Position numbers and translations under genes: made by a program
Part shown: in pieces, positions 44,233 through 56,643 of the stretch
How the letters are laid out: the number at the start of each line of letters is the position of its first letter
Numbering within the stretch: position 1 is the stretch's first letter
Assembly (NCBI GenBank): GCA_963675135.1
Contig: OY776120.1
Location: 61,252,063 to 61,316,062 of the forward strand
DNA from: Galeopsis tetrahit
Taxonomy: Eukaryota; Streptophyta; Magnoliopsida; Lamiales; Lamiaceae
Reading direction: 5' to 3'
DNA length: 64,000 nt
The notes under the pieces: generated by a model
The model's database searches: none
The model's input: the letters and a program-made list of their open reading frames with translations, nothing else
What the model was told of the DNA's origin: nothing

Positions 44233-44246
44233 AAAAAGGGGGAAAT
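44233..44246 (+). other. A2 polypurine tract
   Basis: AAAAAGGGGGAAAT adjoins the 3' LTR start. Confidence 0.95.
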
Positions 44247-45677
44247 TGTTGGGATATAAATTCACCCTAAGCCCCATTTGATGTTAGAATAGTTTTGATG
44301 GCCAAAACACTTAGAGTTTATAAATGTAATAGGATCAGCTGACTTGTATAGAACAGCTTAGACTAGTCTTGTGTGATCAACTGTATTGATAGCAGCTGAT
44401 CAGCGCAGTCATGGCTTACATGCCTATCCTCAAGATAAGAAGAGTAGAAGACATGAAGACTAGAAGATCCTTGAAGACCAGATATGTTAAGGTGCTTGTA
44501 TACCTACTTATCTGATGGAGTCCCAGACTAAAGATGGCCTAAAGTATTACAAAGAATTTCCAGATCAGAAGAGTAGTACTCGTCTGATACCAGAAGACAG
44601 AAGACCTAAGGCCAGAAGAGCAGTCAGAAGACTAGTAGTACAGATCAGAAGACTATGTGCTCTTTCAGGACTCGGCTGATTCCCAAGTCATCTTGCAATT
44701 CAAACGAAGACCTACCTTATTTAGAAGATTGACATGATCCCAGGATTGAAGCAATCAAGCGGCTGGAATCAAGGAATCAAGCTATTATGGGAAGATTGTT
44801 CAAACGGCTAGTCAACTCCAACGGCTAGTTGCACTCAATCTCCATTATAAATACAAGAGGTTGGAACACAGAAAAAAAAAAAAGAGAGAATTCACAAGCT
44901 AAGCAAGCCATCAAGCAAAAAGCCACATTGTTCTAAGAATTCTCAAAGAGCCTGAAATCCATTAGATTATCCATAGCTCTTAAGTACTTCTTATCCAACC
45001 CTTAAGAACCTGAAACTTATTCATACTGTATATCAATTGTTTTAGGCATAGTGGTTAAGCAAATTATAAGCTTGAACCATTAGTTGGATACATCTCAAAA
45101 ACCCCAAACCCTCACCGAAAGGTTTAAGTTTTTGAAACCCCCCAAAGTGCAAGTGCTTACAATCACTTGTGGAGACCGCAGCTGTTAGGACGGCTCAGAT
45201 CTCAAAGTCCTAACCTTGGGACTATAAAGGACAAGACCCTTGTAATTTGTGGAAATTAAAGGGATTAAACATCACGTTAGGACGTGAGAGTGGACGTAGG
45301 ATCGTATATCCGAACCACTATAAATCCGGTGTTATTTACTTTCTGCACTTTACATTTCTGCTTTTACATTCATTATTATATAGTGCATACTGTGATTTCA
45401 ACACTCTTCAAAAAGGGCCATAACTTTCAAACCAGCATCAGCTGAGTAATTTCACAAAGTAAAACAAGTTACAAGAACGAGTCTAAACCAGGGCCACCAT
45501 ATTTCCGCATATAACTTCTTCAGTCAGATCACTATAGTCATCTGGACCAGCAGACTTGCAGTCCAGTTGACATAGCAATCAGAAGAGGTTCCCAACTCTG
45601 TTTGAAAAAGTTTTAAAGTCTATTCACCCCTCCCCTCTAGACTTTAATCCCATTCACTACTCGTTCAGGGACCAACA
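44247..45677 (+). repeat. A2 3' LTR
   Basis: 1,431 bp, nearly identical to 31324-32753. Differences seen: two substitutions and one extra A in the run near 44880. Confidence 0.95.
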
Positions 45678-45679
45678 CT

Positions 45680-47324
45680 TGTTGGTCCTGAAAGGAGTAT
45701 ATAACAAGTGTATGGGGGGGGGGAATACACTTGTATGCAATTCTTTTCAACTTTAGATCAAACCAGAGCTCAGCAATGTTGTTTTGAACAACTCTGCTGA
45801 AGATGATTAACTCTTCTAAGATAATCAGACTACTAAGTACTATTGAGTTCTTAGTTGAATAACTATCTAGGGGAGTTATATGTGCGGAATAGTGGTTGGC
45901 CCTTTTAGTTTAGACTCCTTTAAAGTTCTGAAATTCACTTAGTCAATTCAATATAGTCCAGTCTTCAGGGAACTTGTCCAAATAGGTTTTGCACAGTCTT
46001 TGAGTGTTTAACCTTTGAAAGATCAGTTTTGTGTGCAGTGTTGAATGAATATAGGTACTTGAAAAGCAAATCAACACAAGAGTTTATAGTGGTTCAGAGA
46101 CTCAAGCTCCTACATCCACTTTCCCTAATTTAACAGGATAATTCCTTCACTCTTGGAATTAACTTGTTTTATAGTGCCAAGGTGCACTTGATCAATAACA
46201 CCACTCCTTGGTGAATTTATCCCTAGGATGTCTAGAGTCCTAGTACCCTCTTCTCAACTCAGAACTGAACTGTTCTTCTCTCAACAGTCAGCTCCTACCA
46301 CTTCTACTACTACTACAACAACCTTCTCACTTTCTCACTTTGAAAGGGGTAAGGATTGATGTAAGGTTCCAACTAATGAGATATCCTTTACAATGAAGAT
46401 CAGTGTATAAGGATTAGGATATCTCTCTAAGCTTGTGTACGGATATACAATGAAGTTCAGCTTAGATGAAGTGTATGAAGACTAAGATAGTCTTTGAAAA
46501 CTAGAAAGCACTCTTACTTGTAAGATAGTTGGATGTTCTTGTCAAATGTTGAGGTGCTCTCAAATGGTCTTCACACTTCTGTATTTATAGACAATTGAAG
46601 GATTTGCCCGTTGGAGAGGCAGTCTTCAATGTCCATAAATGTCTTCTTTTAGTTCTTCAACTTTGAAGACAGAATCTTGATAGTGACATGTCCTCATTTG
46701 GGAAATAAACGGCTGTATGAGCTTTGTCTTCATTCTGCAGCTCTCTTCCCAATGTCTGTCTTTCATATTCTCTTGTTAGGACATGGACATGGCTTCTGAA
46801 GGTTGTTCCAATGATAGGACAACATTCCTTATCAACTGGACAACACTCCTTATCACTATCAGCAGTCTTGCTTATCAGCAAGGTTGGCTAGCTCTTCTTT
46901 AGATGACTTGGCTCTTACCCATGCTTCACTTTAAAGTGATCTTAGCATGATTTATTAATGATCTTTAGGGTGTAGTTGTCTTCTTCAGCATGGTTGACCT
47001 CGAGCTTTCAGTACACTTCTTCTGAATTGATTGTGCTGAGACAACTCCTCTGGACAACTCATCTGATCAGCATACTTGTCCTTCAGTGGACTTGGTCATG
47101 ATTCCAGAATTTGAGCCTTGAGGGGACTTGTCTAGATGGACTTCAAAGCATGTGTTCCCCCTCAAATTGTGCATCTAATCAACTAAGAGCTGCCTAACAT
47201 ATTAGCTCCTCATCTAGCCTTATTCTATATGTTCTAACATACTTAGAACATAATCATCTTGACTTAGGCATGTCTCAGGGGGTTTTGGTGTTGAATCAAA
47301 ACATATCTCATTTTATTCCCAACA
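45680..47324 (-). repeat. Element B 5' LTR
   Basis: An uninterrupted 1,645-bp LTR and the reference for B's other, split copy. Read on the minus strand it starts TGTTGGGAATAAAATGAG and ends GGACCAACA. TATAAATA is at 46589-46582, with the near-MSA box TCCAACGGGCA (one base off) at 46615-46605 directly upstream. The U5 hairpin is at 45704-45734. Confidence 0.95.
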
Positions 47325-50300
47325 ATAACCTATCAGAATGTTGTTGGTGTCCTTAGTGTACCAGATTCCAAGTTCACTTGTACCTGAAACATACTTGATA
47401 TCCCTTCACAACATTCAAGTGAGATTCCTTTGGATTAGCTTGGTACCTAGCACAAACACACACACTGTACATAAATATCTGGTCTACTAGAGGTTAAATA
47501 CAGTAAACTACCTATCATGGATCTGTAAAGTGTTGGATTAACATCTGTTCCAACACTGTCTTTGCAAAGTTTCAAAGAAGATCCCATAGGAGTTTTAATT
47601 GGTTTTGAATTTTCAAGACCAAATATTTTAACCAAGTCTTTAGCATACTTACTCTGGGAGAAGAAAATACCATCACTGCATTGTTTGATTTGAAGACCTA
47701 GAAAATAGTTCAAGTCTCCAACCATACTCATTTCAAATGTTGCAGTCATTGCCTCAACAAGTTCAAGTCTCCAACCATACTCATTTCAAATGATGCAGTC
47801 ATTGCCTCAACAAAGTTACTCAACATTTTATCACAAGTAGAACCAAACACAATGTCATCAACATATATTTGAGCAATAAGTAAATCTCCTTCAGTGTGCT
47901 TAATGAACAAAGTTCTATCAGCCTCTCCTCTAATAAATCCATATTCCAAAAGAAAGTTAGTAAGCCTAATATACCATGTTCTAGGAGCTTGTTTAAGACC
48001 ATTCAAAGCTTTCTTAAGTTTATATACATGATCAGAATATTGTGGATCTTCAAATCCTATAGGTTGTTCAACGTATGCTTCTTCATTCAAAATGCCATTT
48101 AGAAATGCAGCTTTTACATCCATTTGATGAAGTTTAATATCAATAAAACATGCAATTGCTAGTAATAATCAAATAGATTCTATCCTAGCAACAGGTGCAA
48201 AAGTCTCATCAAAATCAACTCCTTCAACTTGGGTGTAACCTTGAGCTACTAACCTAGCCTTGTTCCTAACAATATTACCAGATTCATCAGTTTTATTCTT
48301 GAATATCCACTTTGTTCCAATGACATTAGCGTGACTAGGTCTTTGAACAAGTGTCCACACTTCATTTATTTCAAACTGACCAAGTTCTTCATGCATAGCA
48401 TTAATCCAGTTTTCATCAATTAAGGTTTCTTTAACACTCTTAGGTTCAATTTCAGATAAATAGCATTCAACATTTACAACATTACACATAGAAGACATGC
48501 ATATTGTTCTTACCACATCTACCTTATTTGATCTTACTCTTCCTCTTGTTTGCACTCCAACTGTAGCATCGCCTATGATCTGGTCAGAAGGATGGCTTTT
48601 GCCTATTTTTGAAGAAGGATTCGTTTTGGGAACATACTGGTCATTTTGTGAGGTTACAACTGACTGTTCTGTAGATGTTGACCCAGATGTGTTAACATTT
48701 GGTGCAACATTTTCAGACTTCAGTGTATTCTCAGAAGTGTCAGTAACCTGTGATACATCTTCTTTATCTTTGTCATCTGTAAGACCTTTATCATCATCAA
48801 ACACAACATTAATAGATTCTTGAATAGTGTTAGTTCTAAGGTTATATACTCTATAAGCTTTACTATTTCTAGAATAGCCTAAAAAGAAACCTTTATCACT
48901 TTTAGAATCAAACTTATGAAGTTGATCCCTATCATTCAGAATATAGCACACACAACCAAATACATGGAAATATTTCACACTTGGTTTTCTGTTGTTCAAA
49001 ATCTCATAAGGTGTTTGACTTGTACCAGAACGAATAAAAACCCTATTAATAATATGACATGTAGTATTCAATGCTTCTCCCCAAATTTTCTTAGCAAGAC
49101 ATTTGGATGTAAGCATGACTCTAGCCATTTCTTGTAAAGTTCTATTCTTTCTTTCAACAATTCCATTTTGTTGTGGAGTTTTAGGAGATGAATATTCTTG
49201 TAATATACCCTTTTTATCACAGAAATCATTAAACATGCTGTTTTCAAATTTCCTACCTTGACCAGTTCTACTACGGCCAACTTTTAAGTTAAACACATTT
49301 TTGAACCTTTTATAAAGAATTTTAAATGCAGCAAATGCTTCAGATTTGTCTCTCAAAGACTCTACCCAGGTAAATCTAGAAAAATCATCTACCACAACTA
49401 AGAAATACCTCTTTCCTCCAATGCTTCCAGTTTCCATAGGACCCATCAAATCCATGTGCAGTAATTCAAAGCATCGATGTGTAGAACAAATGTCAATAAA
49501 TGTCTTACTTGCTTACCTTTTTGGCATGGTCCACATACAGTGGGATTGTGAAACCTCAGTTTTGGAATTCCTTTTACTGCATCTGCTTTAATTAGCTTTT
49601 TGATTGCTCTGTAATTTGCATGACCCAATCTTTGATGCCATAAAATATTTTCATCATGTTTTGACAAGTTACACATATTTGTTCCAATAAGATAACAATT
49701 ATCAGCTGACCTAGTACCAGTCATGACACAAACTTCATCTTTATTAAGAACATAACATGAATCTTTATCAAATTTCACATGCAAATTATCATCACAAAGT
49801 TGACTAATGCTAATCAGACTTGCAAGTAAGCCATCAACATGTAAGACATTTTTAAGCTTAGGAAAACCTTCAACATTCAAAGTTCATTTACCAACAATCT
49901 TTCCTTTATAACCGCCACCATATGTAACACTACCACTATTCAAGGTCACATAATCAGATAAGTAATCAATACGACCTGTCATATGTCTAGAACAACCACT
50001 ATCAAAATACCATAAATCAGGTAGACATGCTTTTATGGAGGTATGAACAACATTATAGGTAGCTTTTGGTTTCCATGCAGATTTCAGAAACTGTTTACCA
50101 GGATGTGACAGTTTTTTATGCAGCATTTTCAAGTTTTTCTGTTCTTCAAACAATTTTATATAGTAAGGACGAATATGACCAACTTTGAAACAGTAATGAC
50201 AGATATAGTTCCTCTTAACCTTGTGAGGATCTGTTTGTGCAGATGTTACACCAGATGTGTCAACATTTGCCTTCACAAATTTCACAGGTTTTCTAAAATT

Positions 50301-51567
50301 TTCAGAAATAGAAGCAGTTACACCATCATAACCTAAACCATGATTATTACACTTGCCAGTAGCTATAGCATTATTTACCTCAGAATCACTCTTGGAATAT
50401 TTCTTGAAACATAAAGTGGAATTTATCAGTTTCTCCTTTAAGTTACAGATTTCCAGATCTCTTTTGGTAGGTATAACCTCTAGCTTGGTGATTGTGTCTT
50501 TAAAATCCTCATTCTCTTTATTCAAGGAATTAAGAGTGAGTTTCTGATTGTTCCAATCATCTAACAACTTTTGGTGTTCACTGTCATCAGTCCTTTTTCC
50601 TACATCATCAACCAAACCATTAAAACAGTTCAAATCTGGGTGACTCTGTTCTGATGTTGCTGTAGATGTTGAAGCATCAAGTACAACATCAGAATTTGTT
50701 TCATCCAGATCATCATCTGAGGAATCATTATAATCAATTCTGGTAAAATTAGAATATTCATTCTTATTTAACTCATCATCATCATCATCAGATTCATCAC
50801 TCAAGGTAGCACTAAAATTCAGTTTTTGCTTAAGTCTAGTATTGGCACATTCATTTGCATAATGGCCATAACCAGAACAAGCATTGCATTGAACTAATTT
50901 TCGAAATTCAGGATCATACCTTGGTTTACCTTCACTCTTTGATGGTCTTGGTGTGAATTGACCTTTCCTCCTTTCTGGTTGAGGTGTTGATGTGTTGATT
51001 TGAATCTTAGGCTGAATGTTTCTAGATTTGTTCACAGATTTCTTAAGAAACTTATTAAAGTGCTTAGTGAGCAAGGCAATGTTGTTAGGATTGTTGAGGC
51101 ATTCATCAAGCAATTCTTCATCCGAATCAACTTCAGTAATGATAGGTTGAATCTCAGATTTGTTTGATGTTTCCCCTCTAAACACAACAACTTTCTTATC
51201 ATCATTAGTTTCATCAACTTGATTAGTGTTTATCTCATAAGTTCTAAGAATACTCACTAATTCATTTTGACTTAACTTATCCGTATCTTTTGCCTCTTCA
51301 ATAACACAAATTTTAGCATCAAATATTTTAGGAACGGATCTTAAAATCTTATGAACTACTCTAACATTAGAAATAGGTTCACCAAGAGAATGTGATTCAT
51401 TGATAATCTCACTTAACCTTTCATTGTAGGATGAAATTGTTTCATCTTCCTTCATTCGGAGATCCTCAAATTTTGTCCCCAACATTCAAAGCTTAGTCCT
51501 TCGAACACTGTCTGAACCCTCACAATGCTCTTGCAACCTGTCCCATGCATCTTTAGAAGTAGAACAG
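47325..51567 (-). mobile_element. Element D, right segment
   Basis: The minus-strand continuation of D: RT reading up to the RNase H junction at 47325, then integrase, protease and gag toward higher coordinates. E interrupts gag at 51568, so D's N-terminal gag, leader and 5' LTR lie outside the window. Joined to the left segment it makes one Copia element in the same orientation. Confidence 0.88.
47325..51567 (-). pseudogene. gag-pol: Element D gag-pol, multiply broken
   Basis: Reading down from 51567: a gag fragment (KDAWDRLQEHCEGSDSV) with TGA near 51486, zinc knuckle CNACSGYGHYANEC, and a second, degraded knuckle (CHYCFKVGH with the last Cys as Tyr). Then protease WYFDSGCSRHMTG, integrase LWHQRLGHANY and CGPCQKGK, MDLMGP (49455) and NGIVERKN, and RT with QMDVKAAFLNG and YVDDIVFGS. 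Lesions: TGA near 49884, a frameshift near 49500, TGA at 48169, a frame-breaking 53-bp tandem duplication at 47708-47813 and a frameshift in a GT run near 47460. Where other copies have RSD(K)G.EF, D reads RSRTGQGRKF, so the second catalytic Asp appears lost. Gag and pol are fused, as in B. Confidence 0.85.
47708..47813. repeat. 53-bp tandem duplication in D RT
   Basis: Two adjacent copies (47708-47760 and 47761-47813) starting GTTCAAGTCTCCAACC differ at one base. 53 is not a multiple of three, so the frame changes here. Confidence 0.9.
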
Positions 51568-52879
51568 TGTTGGGATATGAATCCTAGAACAAGTTCTAAA
51601 TGATGATAAAAGATAAAAGATGAAGTTTTGATAAGCCAAAAGAAGACTTGAATATTTTCTAAGTGTTGACTGATCTAGTCTAGTTAAGTTGAAGTCGTCT
51701 TGTACAGATCAGTAGAAGTTCACAAGACAAGTACTAGTTTTGTAATACAAGTGTTATTAAAAGACAAGTACGTTTTATAAGTACTTTGATTATATGTGTT
51801 TAGGATATTTCCGAGCTATTCTAACTGTATAGAAGCTCATATTATTTCTTATGTAATCATACAAAATCAATGTATAGTTGTAAGTTGACTAAGCTTTGTA
51901 ACAAGAGCTTAAAGTAATGTAATAGTCTTGTTAGGATTAGATGATAGGACTAGATTAGTTCTATGTTGTAATCTGAAGAAGTCTACTGCACAAGACAAGT
52001 AGAAGACGCAGTCTACTACTACTGGACAAGACAGGTGCGACTGAAACAAGACAGGTTAACTTGAAGTTAGTTACAGAAGCGTGTTAAAGATAAAGATTGA
52101 AGAATTAGTTAAGGAATAACTAATTAACTGAAGAAACGCGTGAAAGGATAAAAAGAATCAGTTACAAGTTAGTTTTCAAGAAAGGTTGTTACACAACTGA
52201 ATGTTCTTGGAATTGGAAATCTATAAATACTCCAAGGTATTCGTTGGTTGAAGACTACTGAGATATTGATACTACAACATATTGATGCATTATTGAAAGA
52301 TTCAAGTGAAGAAATTACTCTCAGAGATTGAAGTTCAGAAAGTGAAGCTACACAAGACAAGTGAAGATCGAAGAAGGCTACTACTGAACGAAGAGAAGTT
52401 TTGTTGTTGTTTACTGTTTCAAGTTGCTAGTTACTTGTAAAATAGCTAGTAAGATCGAAGATATATCTGGAGATATAATCGAGAAGATCTAAGTCTTATT
52501 TCTTGGGACTTAAAGCTACAAGAACATATTACTCGATTGGAAGAGTTAATAAGAATTTCACAACTGGGTTGTGAGAGTGGATGTAGACAAGTTGTCGAAC
52601 CACTATAAATCTTGTGTTTGATTTACTTTACTGTTTTGATTGTTTTAATTGGTTGATTGTTTACTTGTTAAACATACATAACTGAACAAGACTAGTTGAG
52701 TATACATAGAACAGAGTTCTTGAAATAAGTTGAGTATAAACTTTAATTGGGCTCATTGTTAATTTCGTATTCCGCACATTGTAATTCTGATATATCGAAA
52801 GATTTTAGAAAAGTCTATTCACCCCCTCTAGACATTTTCTTTAGCTTCCCTCGATATTAACTCAACTTAGGGACCTACA
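51568..52879 (+). repeat. Element E 5' LTR
   Basis: 1,312 bp, ending GGGACCTACA two bases before the PBS. TATAAATA lies at 52222-52229. U3 and the sequence around the TATA box carry six copies of (C/A)AAGACA(A/G)GT at about 51722, 51760, 51987, 52023, 52044 and 52347. No MSA box is seen. Confidence 0.9.
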
Positions 52880-52881
52880 AG

Positions 52882-52893
52882 TGGTATCAGAGC
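52882..52893 (+). other. Element E primer-binding site (tRNA-Met)
   Basis: TGGTATCAGAGC, two bases after the LTR end. Confidence 0.95.
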
Positions 52894-53048
52894 GGTAGTT
52901 TACGAACTGCTGTTTCTTGATAACCAACTCAAGACTTGGGTGAAGTCTTGGTCCGTGTCTATACGTGCTCTTACGTGTTCTTTATCGCTGAACTTAAAAA
53001 ACATTTGTTTCTTGATACTATACTGTGATATTCGTATCTTCTTGAATC

Positions 53049-55583
53049 ATGTCTCTCGAAATTAGTGCTAACAAGTTACCTAAGTTCCAGGTTCAAGATT
53101 ATGACTATTGGAAGCTAAGGATGGAAGCCATCTTCAGTTCCACTCACGACTTAATGATCTCCGTCATCACTGAAGGTCCGATAGTGACCATGATCCCTAA
53201 TACTGTTGCCCTTGACACAAATCAACCCGTGGGTACACTCGTCAAGAAACCAAGGTCAGAACTAACCTCAGAAGAAATGAGACAGAATAATTTGGATAGC
53301 TTGGCCAAGAATTACATCTTACACACTCTTCCCAACGAGTATCTGGGAAAAGTGCTAAAATGTAAAACTGCCAAAGAAATGTGGGATCGCTTAGCTATCA
53401 TTTGTGAAGGGACATCCCTAATCAAAGAAAGCAAGCTCTCTACAGCAGTCCAAAGATTTGAATCATTTCATATGAAAGCTGGTGAAACAATAGACCAGTT
53501 GGATACTCGTTTTACCAAAATCATGAATGACTTGGAAGTCCTTGGTAAATCTTATACTCCGCGAGAAATCAATCTTAGGATTCTCAAAAGCCTTGATAGT
53601 AGATGGAAAATGGTAAAAATGCTTGTTAAGAATACCCAAGATATAGACGTATGGACAGCAGAGACCATGTTTCAAACTCTAAAGGCCCATGAGTTTGATT
53701 TAGACGAAGATGAACCTATAGTAAGTAGTGACAGAGAACATGTTGTATCTAAGAACGTTGCTTTTAAGACTAGTTAGTCTAAGGTAGACAGGTCGAAGTC
53801 TAAGACGAGGTCTACTTCTGTAAAAGACGAGTTAGATACTGATCTTAGTCTAAAGGATCAGGTAAGTCTCATGGTTAGAAAGTTTGATAGGCTGAATAAA
53901 CGTTTCAGAAGATATAAGAAGTTCTATAGAGAGCATAGAGGGTCTGCTTCTAAGAACTCGTCTGAGACCAGACGAGACCGAAACTCGTCCGAAAGGAGAG
54001 ACGAAGTCTCAAAAGGTAACAGACAAGATAGAGAGTCTGATGGTAGGAAGATTACTCGACGTGATAAACGAAGGAATAACTCTCCTATTAAAAAGGCTAC
54101 TAATGATCTCTTGTGCTATAATTGTGAAAAGCCAGGTCATTACATATATGAATGTCCAGACCTGAGCACTGATGATCGAGAAGAACGCAAAGCACGAAGG
54201 GAAAGAAGATACAATCGTGGCAAGAAGGCAATGATGGCCAATGATGACTCTGATTCTGACTCAGACAAGTTGCCATCATCCTCATCTAGCTACCCGTCTG
54301 ATCCAGATCACGATGAAGCCTTCATAGTAGATGATGGTCTATGCTGCATGGCTAAAATCGACCAAGAGGTATCATCTGCTACATCTTTTCAATCTTGTGA
54401 TGAATTAGAATCTGATGAAAGTGATACTGCCAGTAGCAAAGTAGGGAGTAGCCTTCAGCACTCTACTAGTGCAGTTGAAGACGACCTCCTACTTGCTAAC
54501 CAAGCAATCATTGAAGTCAGTGACGAAAACATCATTTTAAGACAAGAAATCATTGATCTTAAGGAAGCTCAGTCTAAAGTAGATCCTAATATAACAGTCC
54601 TAAATGAACGCTTGCAAGAAGAGTTGAGAAAACTCAAAGACAAGTGTGCATTAACAGACAAGTTGTATCAAGACCTACTTAAGACACATGCTACTGAGAA
54701 ACATGAATTCAATGTTTTAAAAAATAAGTACAAAAAGCTTGAAGAACGTAATAAGTTCTTAGAAACCGAGGTTGTCACTCTAGACCTTAAACTTACTGAC
54801 CTGGTTAACTCCTCTAAGGTTAACCTTGAACTGTCAGATAGGTATAGGGCTCCTGCTGACAAGACAGGCATAGGTGCTGAGACACCCAGCTCGTCTACTC
54901 AAGTTCCTAAGAACCCTACTATTTTCATCTCAAGCTCTTTGACTAATGATAAAGGAAAAGGACCAATGATATACGATATTGATACTCCATCTAAAGGTAC
55001 TGTACCAAAACAAGCTCGAGTTAACATTCCAATTACCACAGGAGGTAAAAAGAATGGTAACAACAAGCCTGGTCAACCTAGAACTAATCTTCTAAGGACC
55101 ACTAATCGTAGACGACCCAACCAGGTCAGATACGAGGATTGGTATCCTGAGGAGACGAGTACTAGACAAGTACAGACTAGACGACAAGAGTCTAGACCTC
55201 CTTTCATAAGGCAGTCTCAACTCTACTCGTCTAGACCTAGACAGGAAGGTCCAAAATATCGTACACAAGCTGTCCTATATCCTCCACCTTTGTCATATGA
55301 TATCGAAGGAGAAGAAAGACCTAAACATGTTTATAAACCATATGGACCTAATGCATATAAACCCTACTCTGACTATCATAGACAAGTGCCTGCTCAAGTA
55401 GAGATCAAGTCGAAAGGCTATCTCCAAAGAGTAGACCCGAACTCGACTGATAGGACAGATAAGGACAACAAGGTCTTATTTTGCAACAAATATGGTCGAA
55501 AGCTTAGAAGATCAAACTTGTTCAGGACTCCAATGTACATTTGGATTCCATTGAACTCGACTAACCCCCCAGGACCCCAATAA
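53049..55583 (+). pseudogene. gag: Element E gag with one nonsense codon
   Basis: ATG at 53049 (MSLEISANKLPKFQVQDYDYW). TAG at 53775-53777 breaks the frame after 242 residues; the same frame then runs to TAA at 55581. The total layout equals A-family gag: capsid region (LPNEYLGKV, AKEMWDRLAIICEGTSLIKE), basic stretch, zinc knuckle CYNCEKPGHYIYEC near residue 355, acidic region, coiled coil and basic tail (RTPMYIWIP). After the stop a degraded match to the A-family gag end (GGGTACCTAA) precedes pol. Confidence 0.88.
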
Positions 55584-55603
55584 ACAAGGAGGGTACCTAA
55601 ATT

Positions 55604-56638
55604 ATGAAATATCATCTAATGCAGGGTCGACTCGATCTATACAAGAAGGGTGGCTCAATAGGAGAAACTTGGTACATAGACAGTGGTTGTTCGCACCACA
55701 TGACTGGTACCAAGGCTCTCTTATCAAGCTACCATGAGCAAGAAGGACCAAAAGTGATATTTGGTGATAGCTCCACTGCTGTTACTAAAGGATTCGGTTA
55801 CATTCGGAATGGAGATATAGAGATCCAAAATGTCTCATATGTTGAAGGCTTGAAATACAATTTACTTTCTGTTTCACAATTCTGTGATCGTGGATACAAG
55901 GTGCAGTTCAAGAGTCGCAAATGTGAAATCATTGACAAAAGGACACACACAGTCCTACTGGTCGGCATAAGACAAGGAAGTGTGTACATAGTGAACTGGA
56001 ACAGTTGTCCGAGGGACACCTGTCTGCTTACTAAGAATCCTAAAGAACTTGGCTGGCTCTGGCATAGACGCCTCTGTCATCTAAACTTTAAGGTTCTTAA
56101 TAAGATAGCCAGAGACTACCTTGTGGAAGGTATTCCCAATGAAGTCTACTACAAGTCACATGTATGCACGTCCTGTCAGAAAGGTAAACAGGTAAAAGGT
56201 TCCTTTAAATCTATTCCATCCCTCTCAACAAGTAGAGTTCTCGAACTCCTACATATGGACCTACATGGCCCAATAACTCCTCCAACTTTGAACGGTAGAA
56301 GGTACACACTTGTTGTGGTAGATGACTATTCTAAGTTCACTTGGGTAGTCTTCTTACACAAGAAGAGTGATACACAAACACTTTTTCCTGATCTGTTGAA
56401 GAAATTACAGGTTGAGAAGAATCAGTCCATTGTCAAGATCCGTAGTGACAAGGGTACTGAATTCATTAACTGCTATATTAAAGAATTTTGTTCTAAGCGT
56501 GGCATCCAGCACCTTACTAGTGCAGCAAGGACACCACAACAAAATGGAGTAGCAGAGCGAAGGAACATAACTCTTAAGGAGGCCTGCAGGACCATGCTGA
56601 CAGAGTATGATACTCCTCAGAAGTTTTGGGCAGAAGCT
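55604..56638 (+). pseudogene. pol: Element E pol, first part (protease and integrase), truncated by F
   Basis: The frame contains protease WYIDSGCSHHMTG, integrase zinc region WLWHRRLCHLNF with CTSCQKGK, MDLHGP, RSDKGTEF and NGVAERRN (triad complete), and ends in FWAEA at about 56638. The residues after that come from F. The first ATG (55604) lies just upstream of TAATGCAG/GGTCGA, where A1/A2 have CTTGCAG/GAAAGG; gag and pol are in different frames here. About 1.4 kb of integrase C-terminus and RT is missing between this part and 63289. Confidence 0.88.
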
Positions 56639-56643
56639 TGTAG

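Larger units (their letters stand above)
31324..45677 (+). mobile_element. Element A2 (SIRE-like Copia, plus strand), youngest copy
   Basis: A complete 14,354-bp element of the same family as A1. The LTRs (1,430 and 1,431 bp) differ by about two substitutions and one base in an A-run, so the insertion is very recent. Pol and the third ORF are full length. The visible damage is one TAA in gag. The exact CTTGT duplication shows an ordinary integration. Confidence 0.95.
4983..47324 (-). mobile_element. Element B (SIRE-like Copia, minus strand), host of A1 and A2
   Basis: The LTRs begin TGTTGGTCC at 4983 and 45680 and end CCAACA at 20317 and 47324 (plus-strand view). Internal genes read on the minus strand: gag-pol 31180-26426, then a third ORF 25736-20950. 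The flanks GTAGC (4978-4982) and ATAAC (47325-47329) fit a 5-bp target duplication that has taken two G-to-A changes. Without A1 and A2 the element is about 14.3 kb, normal for SIRE elements. LTRs differ at roughly 1.6% by eye. Confidence 0.9.

Noticed and set aside
51563..51567. AACAG as proven target duplication of E
   Set aside because: E's right end is outside the window, so the second copy cannot be seen.
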